Shown: piece after piece, positions 27,121 through 35,071 of the stretch
Layout: each line of letters starts with the position of its first letter
Position numbering within the stretch: the first letter of the stretch is position 1
Assembly: GCA_041397775.1 (NCBI GenBank)
Contig: JAWKWB010000004.1
Span: 549,200-613,199 of the forward strand
DNA: 64,000 nucleotides
Direction of reading: 5' to 3'
Origin: Ga0077555 sp041397775
Lineage (GTDB): Bacteria > Pseudomonadota > Alphaproteobacteria > Rhizobiales > Hyphomicrobiaceae
Translations under genes and position numbers: made by a program
Notes under the pieces: generated by a model
Database searches by the model: none
Told to the model about the DNA's origin: nothing
Seen by the model: the letters and a program-made list of their open reading frames with translations, nothing else

Positions 27121-27831
27121 ATGAGCGCGACTGAAAATACGGAACGGGTGGGATTGACGGTCGAGGATGCTATTCGCGGGCGGCAGTCCGTGCGGGCATT
27201 TCTCGACAAGCCGGTGCCACGCGCCGTGATCACGCGCATCCTGGAGACGGCAGGACGCGCGCCGTCGGGGTCCAACATCCAGCCCTGGAAGGCCTGGGTG
27301 ATCGAAGGAGCGCCCCTGCGGCAGCTCACCGACGAAATTCTCGCGGTCTACGACAAGGGCGGCGAGGGCGAGCGTGAATACAACTATTATCCCGTGACGT
27401 GGCGCGAGCCCTACCTGGCGCGGCGGCGCGCATGCGGGTGGGGTCTTTACAACACCATGGGGATCACGCGCGACGACAAGGCTGGCATGCACGCGCAGCG
27501 GCGCCAGAACTTCGATTTCTTCGGCGCGCCCATGGGGCTGGTCTTCACGATCGATCGCGACATGGAAGTGGGTTCGTGGCTCGATACGGGAATGTTCCTG
27601 CAGGCCATCATGGTCGCGGCGCGACAGTTCGGCCTGGAGACGTGCCCGCAGGCCGCCTTCGCCAATTTCCACGAGATCATCCGGCGCCGGTTGGCGGTGC
27701 CCGCCGATGAAATGGTCATCTGCGGCATGGCGATCGGCTATCCCGACACCGGCGCCAAGGTGAACTCCTTCCGCACCGATCGAGAGCCCGTCGAGGTGTT
27801 TACCCGCTTCGTCGACAAGCTCGCGGACTGA
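27121..27831 (+). CDS. Nitroreductase family flavoprotein
   Basis: This 236-aa FMN-dependent oxidoreductase is of the NfsB/nitroreductase fold. The RQSVRAFLDKPVP and AGRAPSGSNIQPWKAWVI blocks bind FMN, and the C-terminal CGMAIGYPD segment is typical. Substrates may be quinones or nitroaromatics; they cannot be predicted. The ATG at 27121 follows a GGAGAG site. It is divergent from DUF983 and convergent with tesB with only 9 nt between stops. Confidence 0.92.
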   Translation: MSATENTERVGLTVEDAIRGRQSVRAFLDKPVPRAVITRILETAGRAPSGSNIQPWKAWVIEGAPLRQLTDEILAVYDKGGEGEREYNYYPVTWREPYLARRRACGWGLYNTMGITRDDKAGMHAQRRQNFDFFGAPMGLVFTIDRDMEVGSWLDTGMFLQAIMVAARQFGLETCPQAAFANFHEIIRRRLAVPADEMVICGMAIGYPDTGAKVNSFRTDREPVEVFTRFVDKLAD

Positions 27832-27840
27832 GCGGGCGGC

Positions 27841-28740
27841 TCAGCTCACGATGAAATCGGTCGCGCGGCGGCGGATCAGCCCCTCCTGCGCGACCGAGGC
27901 GACGAGGCTGCCGGCGCGATCGAAAATGCTGCCACGGCACAGGCCACGCGCGCCGTAGGCGCTCGGGCTGTCCTGCGCGTACAGCAGCCATTCGTCGGCC
28001 CGGAACGGCCGGTGAAACCACATGGTGTGGTCGAGGGTCGCCAGCTGGATGTCGCGATCGAAGGACAGCTTTCCGTGCGCGATCAGCGCGGTATCGAGAA
28101 GCGTGAAGTCGGACGCATAGGCAAGCACGCACTGGTGAAGCTGGAGCGCGTCGGGAAGGCGTCCGTTGGCGCGCATCCAGATGTACTGGACGGGGGTGCG
28201 CTTCTCACGGTCGAGATAGCGGGAAATGTCCACCGGGCGCATCTCGATGGGCCGTTCGCGTTCCCAATAACTGCGCATGTTTTCCGGCAAGTGGCCGATG
28301 AGCTGGGCCTTCAGCTCGGCTTCGCTGGGAAGATCCTCTGGGGCGGGCACGTCCGGCATGTCGGTGCTGTGGTCGAAGCTCTCCTCCGTCTTGTGAAAGG
28401 AGACGCTGAGCGTGAACATGGCGCGGCCGTGCTGTATCGCCTTGACGCGGCGGGTGGTGAAGCTGCCGCCATCGCGCAGGCTTTCCACATCGTAGACGAT
28501 GGGCTGGGCCGGGTCGCCGGGCAGCAGAAAGTAGGCATGGGCGGAGTGGGCGAAGCGATCCTCGGGCACGGTGCGCACGGCGGCGACGAGGGCTTGTCCG
28601 AAGACCTGGCCGCCATAGACGCGCTGCCAGCCGGCCTTGGGGCCGCGGCCACGGTAGAGGTTCTGCTCGAGGCGTTCGAGATCGAGGATGCCGAGCATTT
28701 CGGCGACGGCATCGTTCTGGGGCTGGTCGGCGTGCGACAT
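27841..28740 (-). CDS. tesB: Acyl-CoA thioesterase II
   Basis: TesB hydrolyses medium- and long-chain acyl-CoA. The 299-aa protein has the double-hotdog organisation: an N-terminal domain (RVYGGQVFGQALVAA, HSAHAYFLLPGDP) and a C-terminal domain with LATLDHTMWFHRPFRADEWLLYAQDSP, which includes the catalytic Asp region. C-terminal GLCRGSIFDRAGSLVASVAQEGLIR is diagnostic. Length is normal. It is divergent from the UbiH-type gene, with 109 nt between them. Confidence 0.95.
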   Translation of the reverse strand: MSHADQPQNDAVAEMLGILDLERLEQNLYRGRGPKAGWQRVYGGQVFGQALVAAVRTVPEDRFAHSAHAYFLLPGDPAQPIVYDVESLRDGGSFTTRRVKAIQHGRAMFTLSVSFHKTEESFDHSTDMPDVPAPEDLPSEAELKAQLIGHLPENMRSYWERERPIEMRPVDISRYLDREKRTPVQYIWMRANGRLPDALQLHQCVLAYASDFTLLDTALIAHGKLSFDRDIQLATLDHTMWFHRPFRADEWLLYAQDSPSAYGARGLCRGSIFDRAGSLVASVAQEGLIRRRATDFIVS

Positions 28741-28849
28741 CGCGTTTCAGGCCCTTCCTGCTGTTTGCTATTTTGCGGCAACGGTAGAAAGACTGGCTCG
28801 AGCCGTGTCAAGCAAACGCGCGGCACGCAACCCGGAACGGGGATCAGCC

Positions 28850-30070
28850 ATGCACTGTGACATCGCAATCGTCGGGGGCAATCATTCGGGGCTGGCGCTG
28901 GCCTTGTCGCTGGCGCACCTGTCCGGCGGGGCGGCGCGGATCGTCGTCGTCGAGCGGGGGGCGCGGCAGCGGGACGCGGCGACAGGTGATCCGCGGGCCT
29001 TTGCCATCTCAGCGGCCTCGCGGCGCCTTTTGACGCGCATCGGCGCGTGGGACCGGCTCGCCGCGTCCGCCCAGGAGGTTTTCGAGATCGACATCACGGA
29101 TTCCAGCCTCGGCGACGCGAAGCGGCCGGTTCTTCTGCATTATGCCAACCAGATACCAGGCGGAGAGCCTGCCACGCACATCGTCCCGGCCGACGCCATT
29201 CGTGCTGCCCTGCTGGGCGCGCTGGAAGCGGCCGGAGACGTGGACCTTCGCTTCGGGACGGCGGTTGCGTCCTGGGACGTGCAGGCGGACGGCGTGGACC
29301 TGCGGCTCGACGACGGATCGGCCATTCGGGCGAGGCTGCTGGTCGCCGCCGACGGCGGCAGATCCGCCGTGCGCGAGGCGGCCGGCATCAAGGTGCTGAC
29401 GTGGGGCATGGGGCAGGTGGGCATCGTCGCGACCATTGCGCACGAATTGCCGCACAACGGACAGGCCGTGCAGCACTTCCTGCCGGCGGGACCGTTCGCC
29501 ATCCTGCCGCTGCGGGGCAATCGGAGCTGCATCACGTGGAGCGAGGAAGCGGAGCGCGGCGCCCGGATCGTGGCGGCCGACGACGCCACTTTCCTGGCCG
29601 AGGTCGAACGCCGCTTCGGGCACAAGCTCGGTGCGATCCGGCTGGAGGGCCGGCGGGGCATGTGGCCGCTGCAGATGCGCATGGCGCGGGCGTTGACGGG
29701 GGTGCGGCTGGCGCTGATCGGCGATGCTGCGCGCACCGTGCACCCGCTGGCGGGGCAGGGCCTCAACCTCGCGCTGCGGGACGTGGCGGCGCTGGCCGAG
29801 TGCGTGGTGGATGCGATGCGGCTGGGGCTCGAGCCCTCAGATACGGCTGCGCTGGAGCGCTATGCGCGCTGGCGGCGCTTCGATGCAACCACGTCGGCGG
29901 CAAGCTATGCCGCGCTCAATGTCTTGTTCTCCAACGATTCCCTGGCATTGCGCGCGCTGCGGGACGTTGGCCTGGGCGTGGTCGACCGTCTCCCGGGCCT
30001 GAAGCAGCTCTTCGTGGAGGAAGCGGCTGGCGTCACCGGCGAACTGCCAAGTTTGATGCGCGTCGCCTAG
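28850..30070 (+). CDS. UbiH/UbiF/VisC family FAD-dependent hydroxylase
   Basis: This 406-aa flavoprotein hydroxylates the ubiquinone ring precursor. The N-terminal dinucleotide site reads AIVGGNHSGLALALSLA, a variant of GxGxxG. The second FAD motif is LIGDAARTVHPLAGQGLNLALRD, the UbiH-family signature. The ATG at 28850 directly precedes the FAD strand. ubiG is also in the window (32196), but not adjacent. The exact position hydroxylated (UbiH, UbiI, UbiF or UbiL activity) cannot be read from sequence. Confidence 0.93.
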   Translation: MHCDIAIVGGNHSGLALALSLAHLSGGAARIVVVERGARQRDAATGDPRAFAISAASRRLLTRIGAWDRLAASAQEVFEIDITDSSLGDAKRPVLLHYANQIPGGEPATHIVPADAIRAALLGALEAAGDVDLRFGTAVASWDVQADGVDLRLDDGSAIRARLLVAADGGRSAVREAAGIKVLTWGMGQVGIVATIAHELPHNGQAVQHFLPAGPFAILPLRGNRSCITWSEEAERGARIVAADDATFLAEVERRFGHKLGAIRLEGRRGMWPLQMRMARALTGVRLALIGDAARTVHPLAGQGLNLALRDVAALAECVVDAMRLGLEPSDTAALERYARWRRFDATTSAASYAALNVLFSNDSLALRALRDVGLGVVDRLPGLKQLFVEEAAGVTGELPSLMRVA

Positions 30071-30329
30071 GCGGATTGACGCAGAACCGGCGACTTGCTG
30101 TCGCGGTTAAAAAGTACTGTCGATTGCGCTGGCGCAATGCGCAGCCAAATCAGACGTCGGATAAGAACTCCGTCCGTATAAGAAGAAATGACCTGCTGAG
30201 CATCCACGATGCCGGCGGTCGAGCGATTTTCGTGTGCGCCTGAAACGCGAGTTTCGGCGGAGGACGCACGAACAGCTCGCCGGTCGGTCGAAGGGTCGCC
30301 TGTGTGCATGGGGGGGAACACACCGACGA

Positions 30330-31097
30330 ATGTCGAAAAGAGAGCTGAAGTCGCTACTGGAAACCTACAATTTTCTCGATCGCGCGTTGAAGGATCACAG
30401 CGGGGCGATGTCGTCGGATCATTGCGCCCAACTGGCGCGAGAGCAGGCGTCGGTCGTCCGCCGCATGCTGGCGCTCGAATCCGGCAATCCCGCCGTCGTC
30501 ATGCCGCAGCTAAAGGCATTGCTGGCCTGTCTGCAAAATGCGCCGAATGACCGGGAACTCGTTTCCTTCGTGGCGCACACTTGCCAGAAGCATATCGAGC
30601 AGTTGAGCGAATTCTACGATGTGCAGAAGAGGGACGAGCGGTGCCGTGAGGCCGATCGGCGAATGGCGGCGACTTTGACGGCGGACCAAAAAGGATGGTT
30701 CGACCTCCAGGCGTTGCAATTGCTCGACGTGTGCTCGGACCGCATCGCTGTCATCGGCAGGGATTACCGGTATATCTGCTCGAATATCACCAATGCACAC
30801 TTTCATGCGTGCACGCCGGCGGAGATGGTCGATCGTCCGCTATGGGTGACGACGAGCGCGGCGTTTTTCGCCACCGTCAGCAAGCCGGTGTTCGATCGTT
30901 GCCTGGCCGGGTGCGATGCGGCTTTCACCGCGACCCACCCTAGCCGAGTTCCTTCGGAGCCCTATGAAATCCAGCTCGATCCGATCAGGGATGCGCAGGG
31001 CTCGGTGGTGGCCGCATTCTGTATCGCCAGGCGGATCGCTGGTTCCAGGAAAGGGCCTTCCGGTCTGCAGGGGCGGGAGGATCACGGCGAACCCTGA
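30330..31097 (+). CDS. PAS-like domain protein of unknown function (255 aa)
   Basis: I recognise no full-length family. The N-terminal ~130 residues are helical (LLETYNFLDRALKDHSG, VVRRMLALESGNPA). The C-terminal ~110 resemble a PAS domain: DVCSDRIAVIGRDYRYICSN, then a PAS-like NAHFHACTPAEMVDRPLW and EIQLDPIRDAQGSVVAAFCIARRI. No output domain is present, so it could be a sensor partner. Codon use is less GC-biased than its neighbours and the ribosome-binding site is weak. The 259-nt gap upstream shows AT-richer sequence but no gene. It may be acquired DNA. Confidence 0.65.
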   Translation: MSKRELKSLLETYNFLDRALKDHSGAMSSDHCAQLAREQASVVRRMLALESGNPAVVMPQLKALLACLQNAPNDRELVSFVAHTCQKHIEQLSEFYDVQKRDERCREADRRMAATLTADQKGWFDLQALQLLDVCSDRIAVIGRDYRYICSNITNAHFHACTPAEMVDRPLWVTTSAAFFATVSKPVFDRCLAGCDAAFTATHPSRVPSEPYEIQLDPIRDAQGSVVAAFCIARRIAGSRKGPSGLQGREDHGEP

Positions 31098-31241
31098 GAG
31101 GCCGCGCTCCTCACCGCTCCCACGGGCGTCAGCCTGTGAACTGGCGCCGCTCCGGACGACCTCATATGGCCCATCGAAACGCGGTTTCAAGGGCTGGTCC
31201 AGCCATGGGCAGGAGCGGCGCGTGCGGCCTCGTCTTGCGGC

Positions 31242-32021
31242 TCAGCCGTTGGCGCGGGCCTTGGCGAAGTCCGGCTTGCGCTTCTCCAGGAATGCGGCGA
31301 AGGCTTCGCGCGCCTCCGGGGTGCGCAGCAATTCCGCGAAGATGCGGCTTTCCTCGTCGATGCGGGCGAGCGTCTCCTCGCGCGCTGCGCCCTTGAGAAG
31401 GCGGCGGGCTTCCCGCAGTGCTTGGCGTGGCTTGGCGGCAAGGCGAACGGCTGCCTTGAACGCCTCGGCCTCGAGTTGGTCGGCGGCGACGACCTTGTTC
31501 ACGAAGCCGGCGCGCAGTCCGTCCTCGGCGCCGTAGGGCTCGCCCAGGCAAAGCAGTTCGAAAGCACGCTGGTGGCCCATGATGCGCGGGGCCAGCAGGC
31601 TCGATCCCGCCTCCATGACGAGGCCCAGATCGAGAAACGGCGTGCGGAAGCTGGCCGTAGGGCTCGCGTAGACGAGGTCGCAGTGGAAGACCATGGTGAC
31701 GCCGACGCCCACGGCGAGGCCGTCCACCGCGGCCACGATCGGCTTTTGCAGTGTCGGCAACGTGCGGATGAAACCGGCTGCGCCGCTGGTGGCGTTGAGG
31801 TCGGTGGCGCGCTTGGCGAAGTCCGTGATGTCGTTTCCAGCGCTGAATACGCCGCCGGCTCCCACGATGACATGGGCGGCGATGGCATCATCGCCATCGG
31901 CCTGTTGCAGCGAGGCCGTCATGGCATCGTACATGGCGCGGGTGAGCGCATTCTTCTTTTCCGGGCGGTTCATGCGCACGACATGAACACCTGCGTCACG
32001 GGTGACGACGATATCGGACAT
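31242..32021 (-). CDS. Enoyl-CoA hydratase/isomerase family protein
   Basis: This 259-aa crotonase-fold protein has the two oxyanion-hole segments GGVFSAGNDITDF and VDGLAVGVGVTMVFHCDLVYAS. The region where hydratases carry the second catalytic Glu reads FLDLGLVMEAGSSLLAPRIMG, which resembles the isomerase/hydratase branch with one acidic residue. It acts on acyl-CoA in the cytosol; substrate and reaction type are open. A GGGAGAAG site precedes the ATG at 32021. It is divergent from ubiG, which probably shares the 174-nt promoter gap. Confidence 0.92.
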   Translation of the reverse strand: MSDIVVTRDAGVHVVRMNRPEKKNALTRAMYDAMTASLQQADGDDAIAAHVIVGAGGVFSAGNDITDFAKRATDLNATSGAAGFIRTLPTLQKPIVAAVDGLAVGVGVTMVFHCDLVYASPTASFRTPFLDLGLVMEAGSSLLAPRIMGHQRAFELLCLGEPYGAEDGLRAGFVNKVVAADQLEAEAFKAAVRLAAKPRQALREARRLLKGAAREETLARIDEESRIFAELLRTPEAREAFAAFLEKRKPDFAKARANG

Positions 32022-32195
32022 GGCGCTTCTCCCTCGGGGGCCTATGGGCCTGGGGCCAATCCGGCGTGGCCCTGCATTGCGTCCGCGCGACGTTAGCACG
32101 GGGGGCGGACCCGGGCTATCCGGGGGCTGCCCATTGCTAGGAGGGCGACAGTTGGCGGCTTGACAGGGGGCTGTCTTGTCGGGCCAATCGTCGAC

Positions 32196-32963
32196 ATGAA
32201 CCACAGCGCCGAAAACAGCAGCGAGGCCACGCGGACCTTGGACCCTTCGGAGGTCCAGCGTTTTGCGCGCATCGCCTCGGAATGGTGGGATCCCAACGGC
32301 AAGTTCCGGCCGCTGCATCTGCTCGGGCCGGCGCGGCTCGCCTTCATTCGTGCGCGCCTCGTCGCCCACTTCGAGCGTGCCGGCGAAGACATGCGTCCTC
32401 TGGCCGGCCTGCGCATTCTCGACATCGGGTGCGGCGGCGGACTCGTCTGCGAGCCCGTGTCGCGCATGGGCGCCAGCATCACCGGCATCGACCCGGCCGC
32501 GGAGAACGTGGAAGCGGCGCGTGCCCATGCCAGTGCGCACGGCCTGGCCATCGACTATCGCGCGACGACCGTCGAGACGCTGGTCGAGGAAGGCGCCTCG
32601 TTCGATGCCGTTCTGTGCCTCGAGGTCGTCGAGCACGTGCCCGATCCGGCGGCCTTCCTGGCTTTGTGCGCGAAGCTGGTGCGGCCCGGGGGGCTGCTCG
32701 TGACGTCGACGATCAACCGCACGGTCAAGTCCTACATGCTGGCCATCGTGGGGGCCGAGTACGTCCTGCGGTGGCTGCCCGTCGGCACGCATCAGTGGGA
32801 GCGCTTCGTCACGCCGGACGAGATGATCCGCCATCTCGTCGCTGCTGGTCTGGCGCGGCCCAGGCTCGAGGGGCTCATTTACGAGATCCTGGCCGACCGT
32901 TGGTCGCTCGGCGCCGATACGGACGTCAACTACATGGCAGCGGCTGCCAAGCCTGCGGCGTGA
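32196..32963 (+). CDS. ubiG: Ubiquinone biosynthesis O-methyltransferase
   Basis: UbiG performs both O-methylations of ubiquinone synthesis with SAM. The 255-aa protein shows the UbiG N-terminal block FARIASEWWDPNGKFRPLHLLGPARL, SAM motif I ILDIGCGGGLVCEPVSRMGA, and FDAVLCLEVVEHVPDP. The ATG at 32196 gives the usual length; an in-frame ATG at 32160 is possible. It is convergent with the permease gene downstream (53 nt). Family assignment is firm. Confidence 0.95.
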   Translation: MNHSAENSSEATRTLDPSEVQRFARIASEWWDPNGKFRPLHLLGPARLAFIRARLVAHFERAGEDMRPLAGLRILDIGCGGGLVCEPVSRMGASITGIDPAAENVEAARAHASAHGLAIDYRATTVETLVEEGASFDAVLCLEVVEHVPDPAAFLALCAKLVRPGGLLVTSTINRTVKSYMLAIVGAEYVLRWLPVGTHQWERFVTPDEMIRHLVAAGLARPRLEGLIYEILADRWSLGADTDVNYMAAAAKPAA

Positions 32964-33016
32964 GGCCGGCCTCCGGGGCGGTTCTGGGGCAGACCCTGGG
33001 CGGTGCAATGCGCTGA

Positions 33017-33937
33017 TCAGCCCGGCAGCTGGATCGAGTAGAGTTCGGGGGCGTGACGATTATATAGGCCATCCGCACCGCCACCGCGAGCACCAGGGCG
33101 GCCAGAACGGGCGCGCAGCTGCTCGGCGGCCAGGCGCTCGCCCAGCCCCACGCCGACCTGCGCGCCGATCACACCGCCCACCATCAGCGGTACGGCCAGC
33201 ATGATATCGACGGAGTAGTTCTGCGTCGCCTGCAGGACGGTGGCGAAGATGGTCACGAAGATGATCTGGAAGCCCGACGTGCCGAGCGCCACGCGGGTGG
33301 GCACCCGCAGCACGTAGATCAGCGCAGGCACCAGCAGGAAGCCGCCGCCGACGCCCATGATCGCCGTCAGCCAACCGACGAGTGCGCCGATGAGCACCGG
33401 GGGAATGGAGCTGATGTAGAGCTTCGACGTGCGGAAGCGCTGCTTCAGCGGCATCTTCTGGATGATGTTGTGGTGGCTCGATTTGCGGATCGGCGCGTTG
33501 CTCGACATCTTGGCGCGCATGATCGCCTGCAGGCTCTCGATCAGCATCAGGGCGCCGATCACGCCGAGCATCACGACGTAGACCATGGTCGTGAAGAAAT
33601 CGAGCTGGCCGAGCGATTTCAGGAACTGCTGGAGCTTGACGCCGGTGACGGCGCCGACGAGCCCGCCGGCCACCAGATAGACGCCGAGGAGCGTATCGAC
33701 ATTGCCGCGCCGCCAGTGGCCGAAGGCCCCGGAGATGGAGGACGCCGTGACCTGGCTGGCGCCCGTGCCGACCGCGATCGCCGATGGTACGCCCAGAAAG
33801 ATCAACAGCGGCGTCATGATGAAGCCGCCGCCGATCCCGAACATGCCCGATACGACGCCGATGGCCAGACCGAGCGCCGCCAGCAGCGGCAGGCTCATCG
33901 ACATCTCGGCAATCGGCAGGTAGATCGACATCGGCAA
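33017..33937 (-). CDS. TauE/SafE family sulfite/anion permease, C-terminus apparently frame-shifted
   Basis: This 306-aa membrane protein belongs to the TauE/SafE family, whose members export sulfur-containing anions or carry small organic acids. It has about seven hydrophobic segments and the duplicated motif GIGGGFIMTPLLIFLGVP / GVGGGFLLVPALIYVLRVP. From about residue 264 the frame gives RSGRPGARGGGADG instead of a last helix, while the +1 frame of the same DNA reads LAALVLAVAVRMAY. Further on, PELYSIQLPG fits in the original frame. So two compensating indels lie within about 70 nt. The substrate is unknown. Confidence 0.9.
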   Translation of the reverse strand: MPMSIYLPIAEMSMSLPLLAALGLAIGVVSGMFGIGGGFIMTPLLIFLGVPSAIAVGTGASQVTASSISGAFGHWRRGNVDTLLGVYLVAGGLVGAVTGVKLQQFLKSLGQLDFFTTMVYVVMLGVIGALMLIESLQAIMRAKMSSNAPIRKSSHHNIIQKMPLKQRFRTSKLYISSIPPVLIGALVGWLTAIMGVGGGFLLVPALIYVLRVPTRVALGTSGFQIIFVTIFATVLQATQNYSVDIMLAVPLMVGGVIGAQVGVGLGERLAAEQLRARSGRPGARGGGADGLYNRHAPELYSIQLPG

Positions 33938-34014
33938 ACGCCCTCAGAGCCAGCCGTCGCGACGCACGCGACGCATCCGCCACTGCTTTGTAGCGTGATG
34001 CGCGCCGAGTTGCA

Positions 34015-34968
34015 TCATCGGGGTGCGGCCGACCGGGCGAGGCGGTCGTTGATCGCTTCGCCGAGGCCGTCGCCGGGGATAGGCATGACGGCGATCGTGG
34101 TTGCGCCGGAACGATCCAGCTCCCGCAGGGCTGCGAACAGGGTGGCGGCGGCCATGCGCAGATCGCCCGTTTCGCTGAGATTGACCATGGGGCCATCGTG
34201 CGAAAACGGCACCTCGCCGAACGCGAGCAGGGCCTCGCCGGGTGCAACCGACGTTGCGTCGAGGCGGACGCGCGCCGTCGGCGCGTAGTGGCTTTCGAGC
34301 TGGCCGGGCGACATCGGCCGGGCGGCGACGGGGGCGGCGGAGCCCGGCAGATCGCCCAGCACTTCGGCCAGCGCCTGCCGCGTGATGGCGCCGGGCCGCA
34401 GGATGGTGGGGCGTTCGCCGGAGACGTCAATGACGGTGGATTCGACGCCGTGCTCCGTCGGGCCGCCGTCGAGAACCAGCGCCACGGCAGGGCCCAGATC
34501 AGCGTCGACGTGGCGGGCGTCGGTCGCGCTGACGTGTCCCGACCGGTTGGCGGAGGGGGCGGCCACGGGGCGTCCGGCTGCCGACAGGACCATCTGGGCG
34601 ACGGGATGGGAGGGCACGCGGATGGCGATGGTGTCGAGGCCGGCGGTCGCCAATTCCGACACGGGGCACTCGCGCTGGCGTTCGACGACGAGCGTCAGCG
34701 GGCCCGGCCAGAAGACATGCGCCAGCCGGCGTGACACGGCGCCGAGACGGCCGATCTCCTCGGCCTGGGCGACGCTGGCCACGTGCGCGATCAGCGGATT
34801 GAAGCGGGGGCGGCCCTTCGCCTCGAAGATGCGGGCGACGGCGATGCCGTTGGTCGCGTCGGCGCCCAGCCCGTAGACCGTTTCGGTCGGGAACGCGACG
34901 AGCTGTCCCTCTCGCAGCAGGGCGGCCGCGCGCGCTATGTTCTGGGGCGTTACCGGCACGATGGGCAT
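34015..34968 (-). CDS. L-threonylcarbamoyladenylate synthase (Sua5/TsaC)
   Basis: This enzyme makes threonylcarbamoyl-AMP for t6A37 modification of ANN-decoding tRNAs. The 317-aa product has the YrdC domain (VAFPTETVYGLGADA, KGRPRFNPLIAHV, VAAPSANRSG, DGGPTEHGVESTVID) plus the C-terminal Sua5 domain after a linker with SPGQLESHYAPTARVRL. The two-domain form is the usual one in alphaproteobacteria. The ATG at 34968 gives a standard start. It is divergent from the acyl-CoA dehydrogenase gene, 103 nt apart. Confidence 0.95.
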   Translation of the reverse strand: MPIVPVTPQNIARAAALLREGQLVAFPTETVYGLGADATNGIAVARIFEAKGRPRFNPLIAHVASVAQAEEIGRLGAVSRRLAHVFWPGPLTLVVERQRECPVSELATAGLDTIAIRVPSHPVAQMVLSAAGRPVAAPSANRSGHVSATDARHVDADLGPAVALVLDGGPTEHGVESTVIDVSGERPTILRPGAITRQALAEVLGDLPGSAAPVAARPMSPGQLESHYAPTARVRLDATSVAPGEALLAFGEVPFSHDGPMVNLSETGDLRMAAATLFAALRELDRSGATTIAVMPIPGDGLGEAINDRLARSAAPR

Positions 34969-35071
34969 GAGGGGCCGCTTTCGCCTTTCGTTCGAGAGAT
35001 TTCCACTGGACCCGAGGGCCCGCCTGAGCCAAACCACGTGGCAACGACGACAAGCACGGTGAGGACGCACC

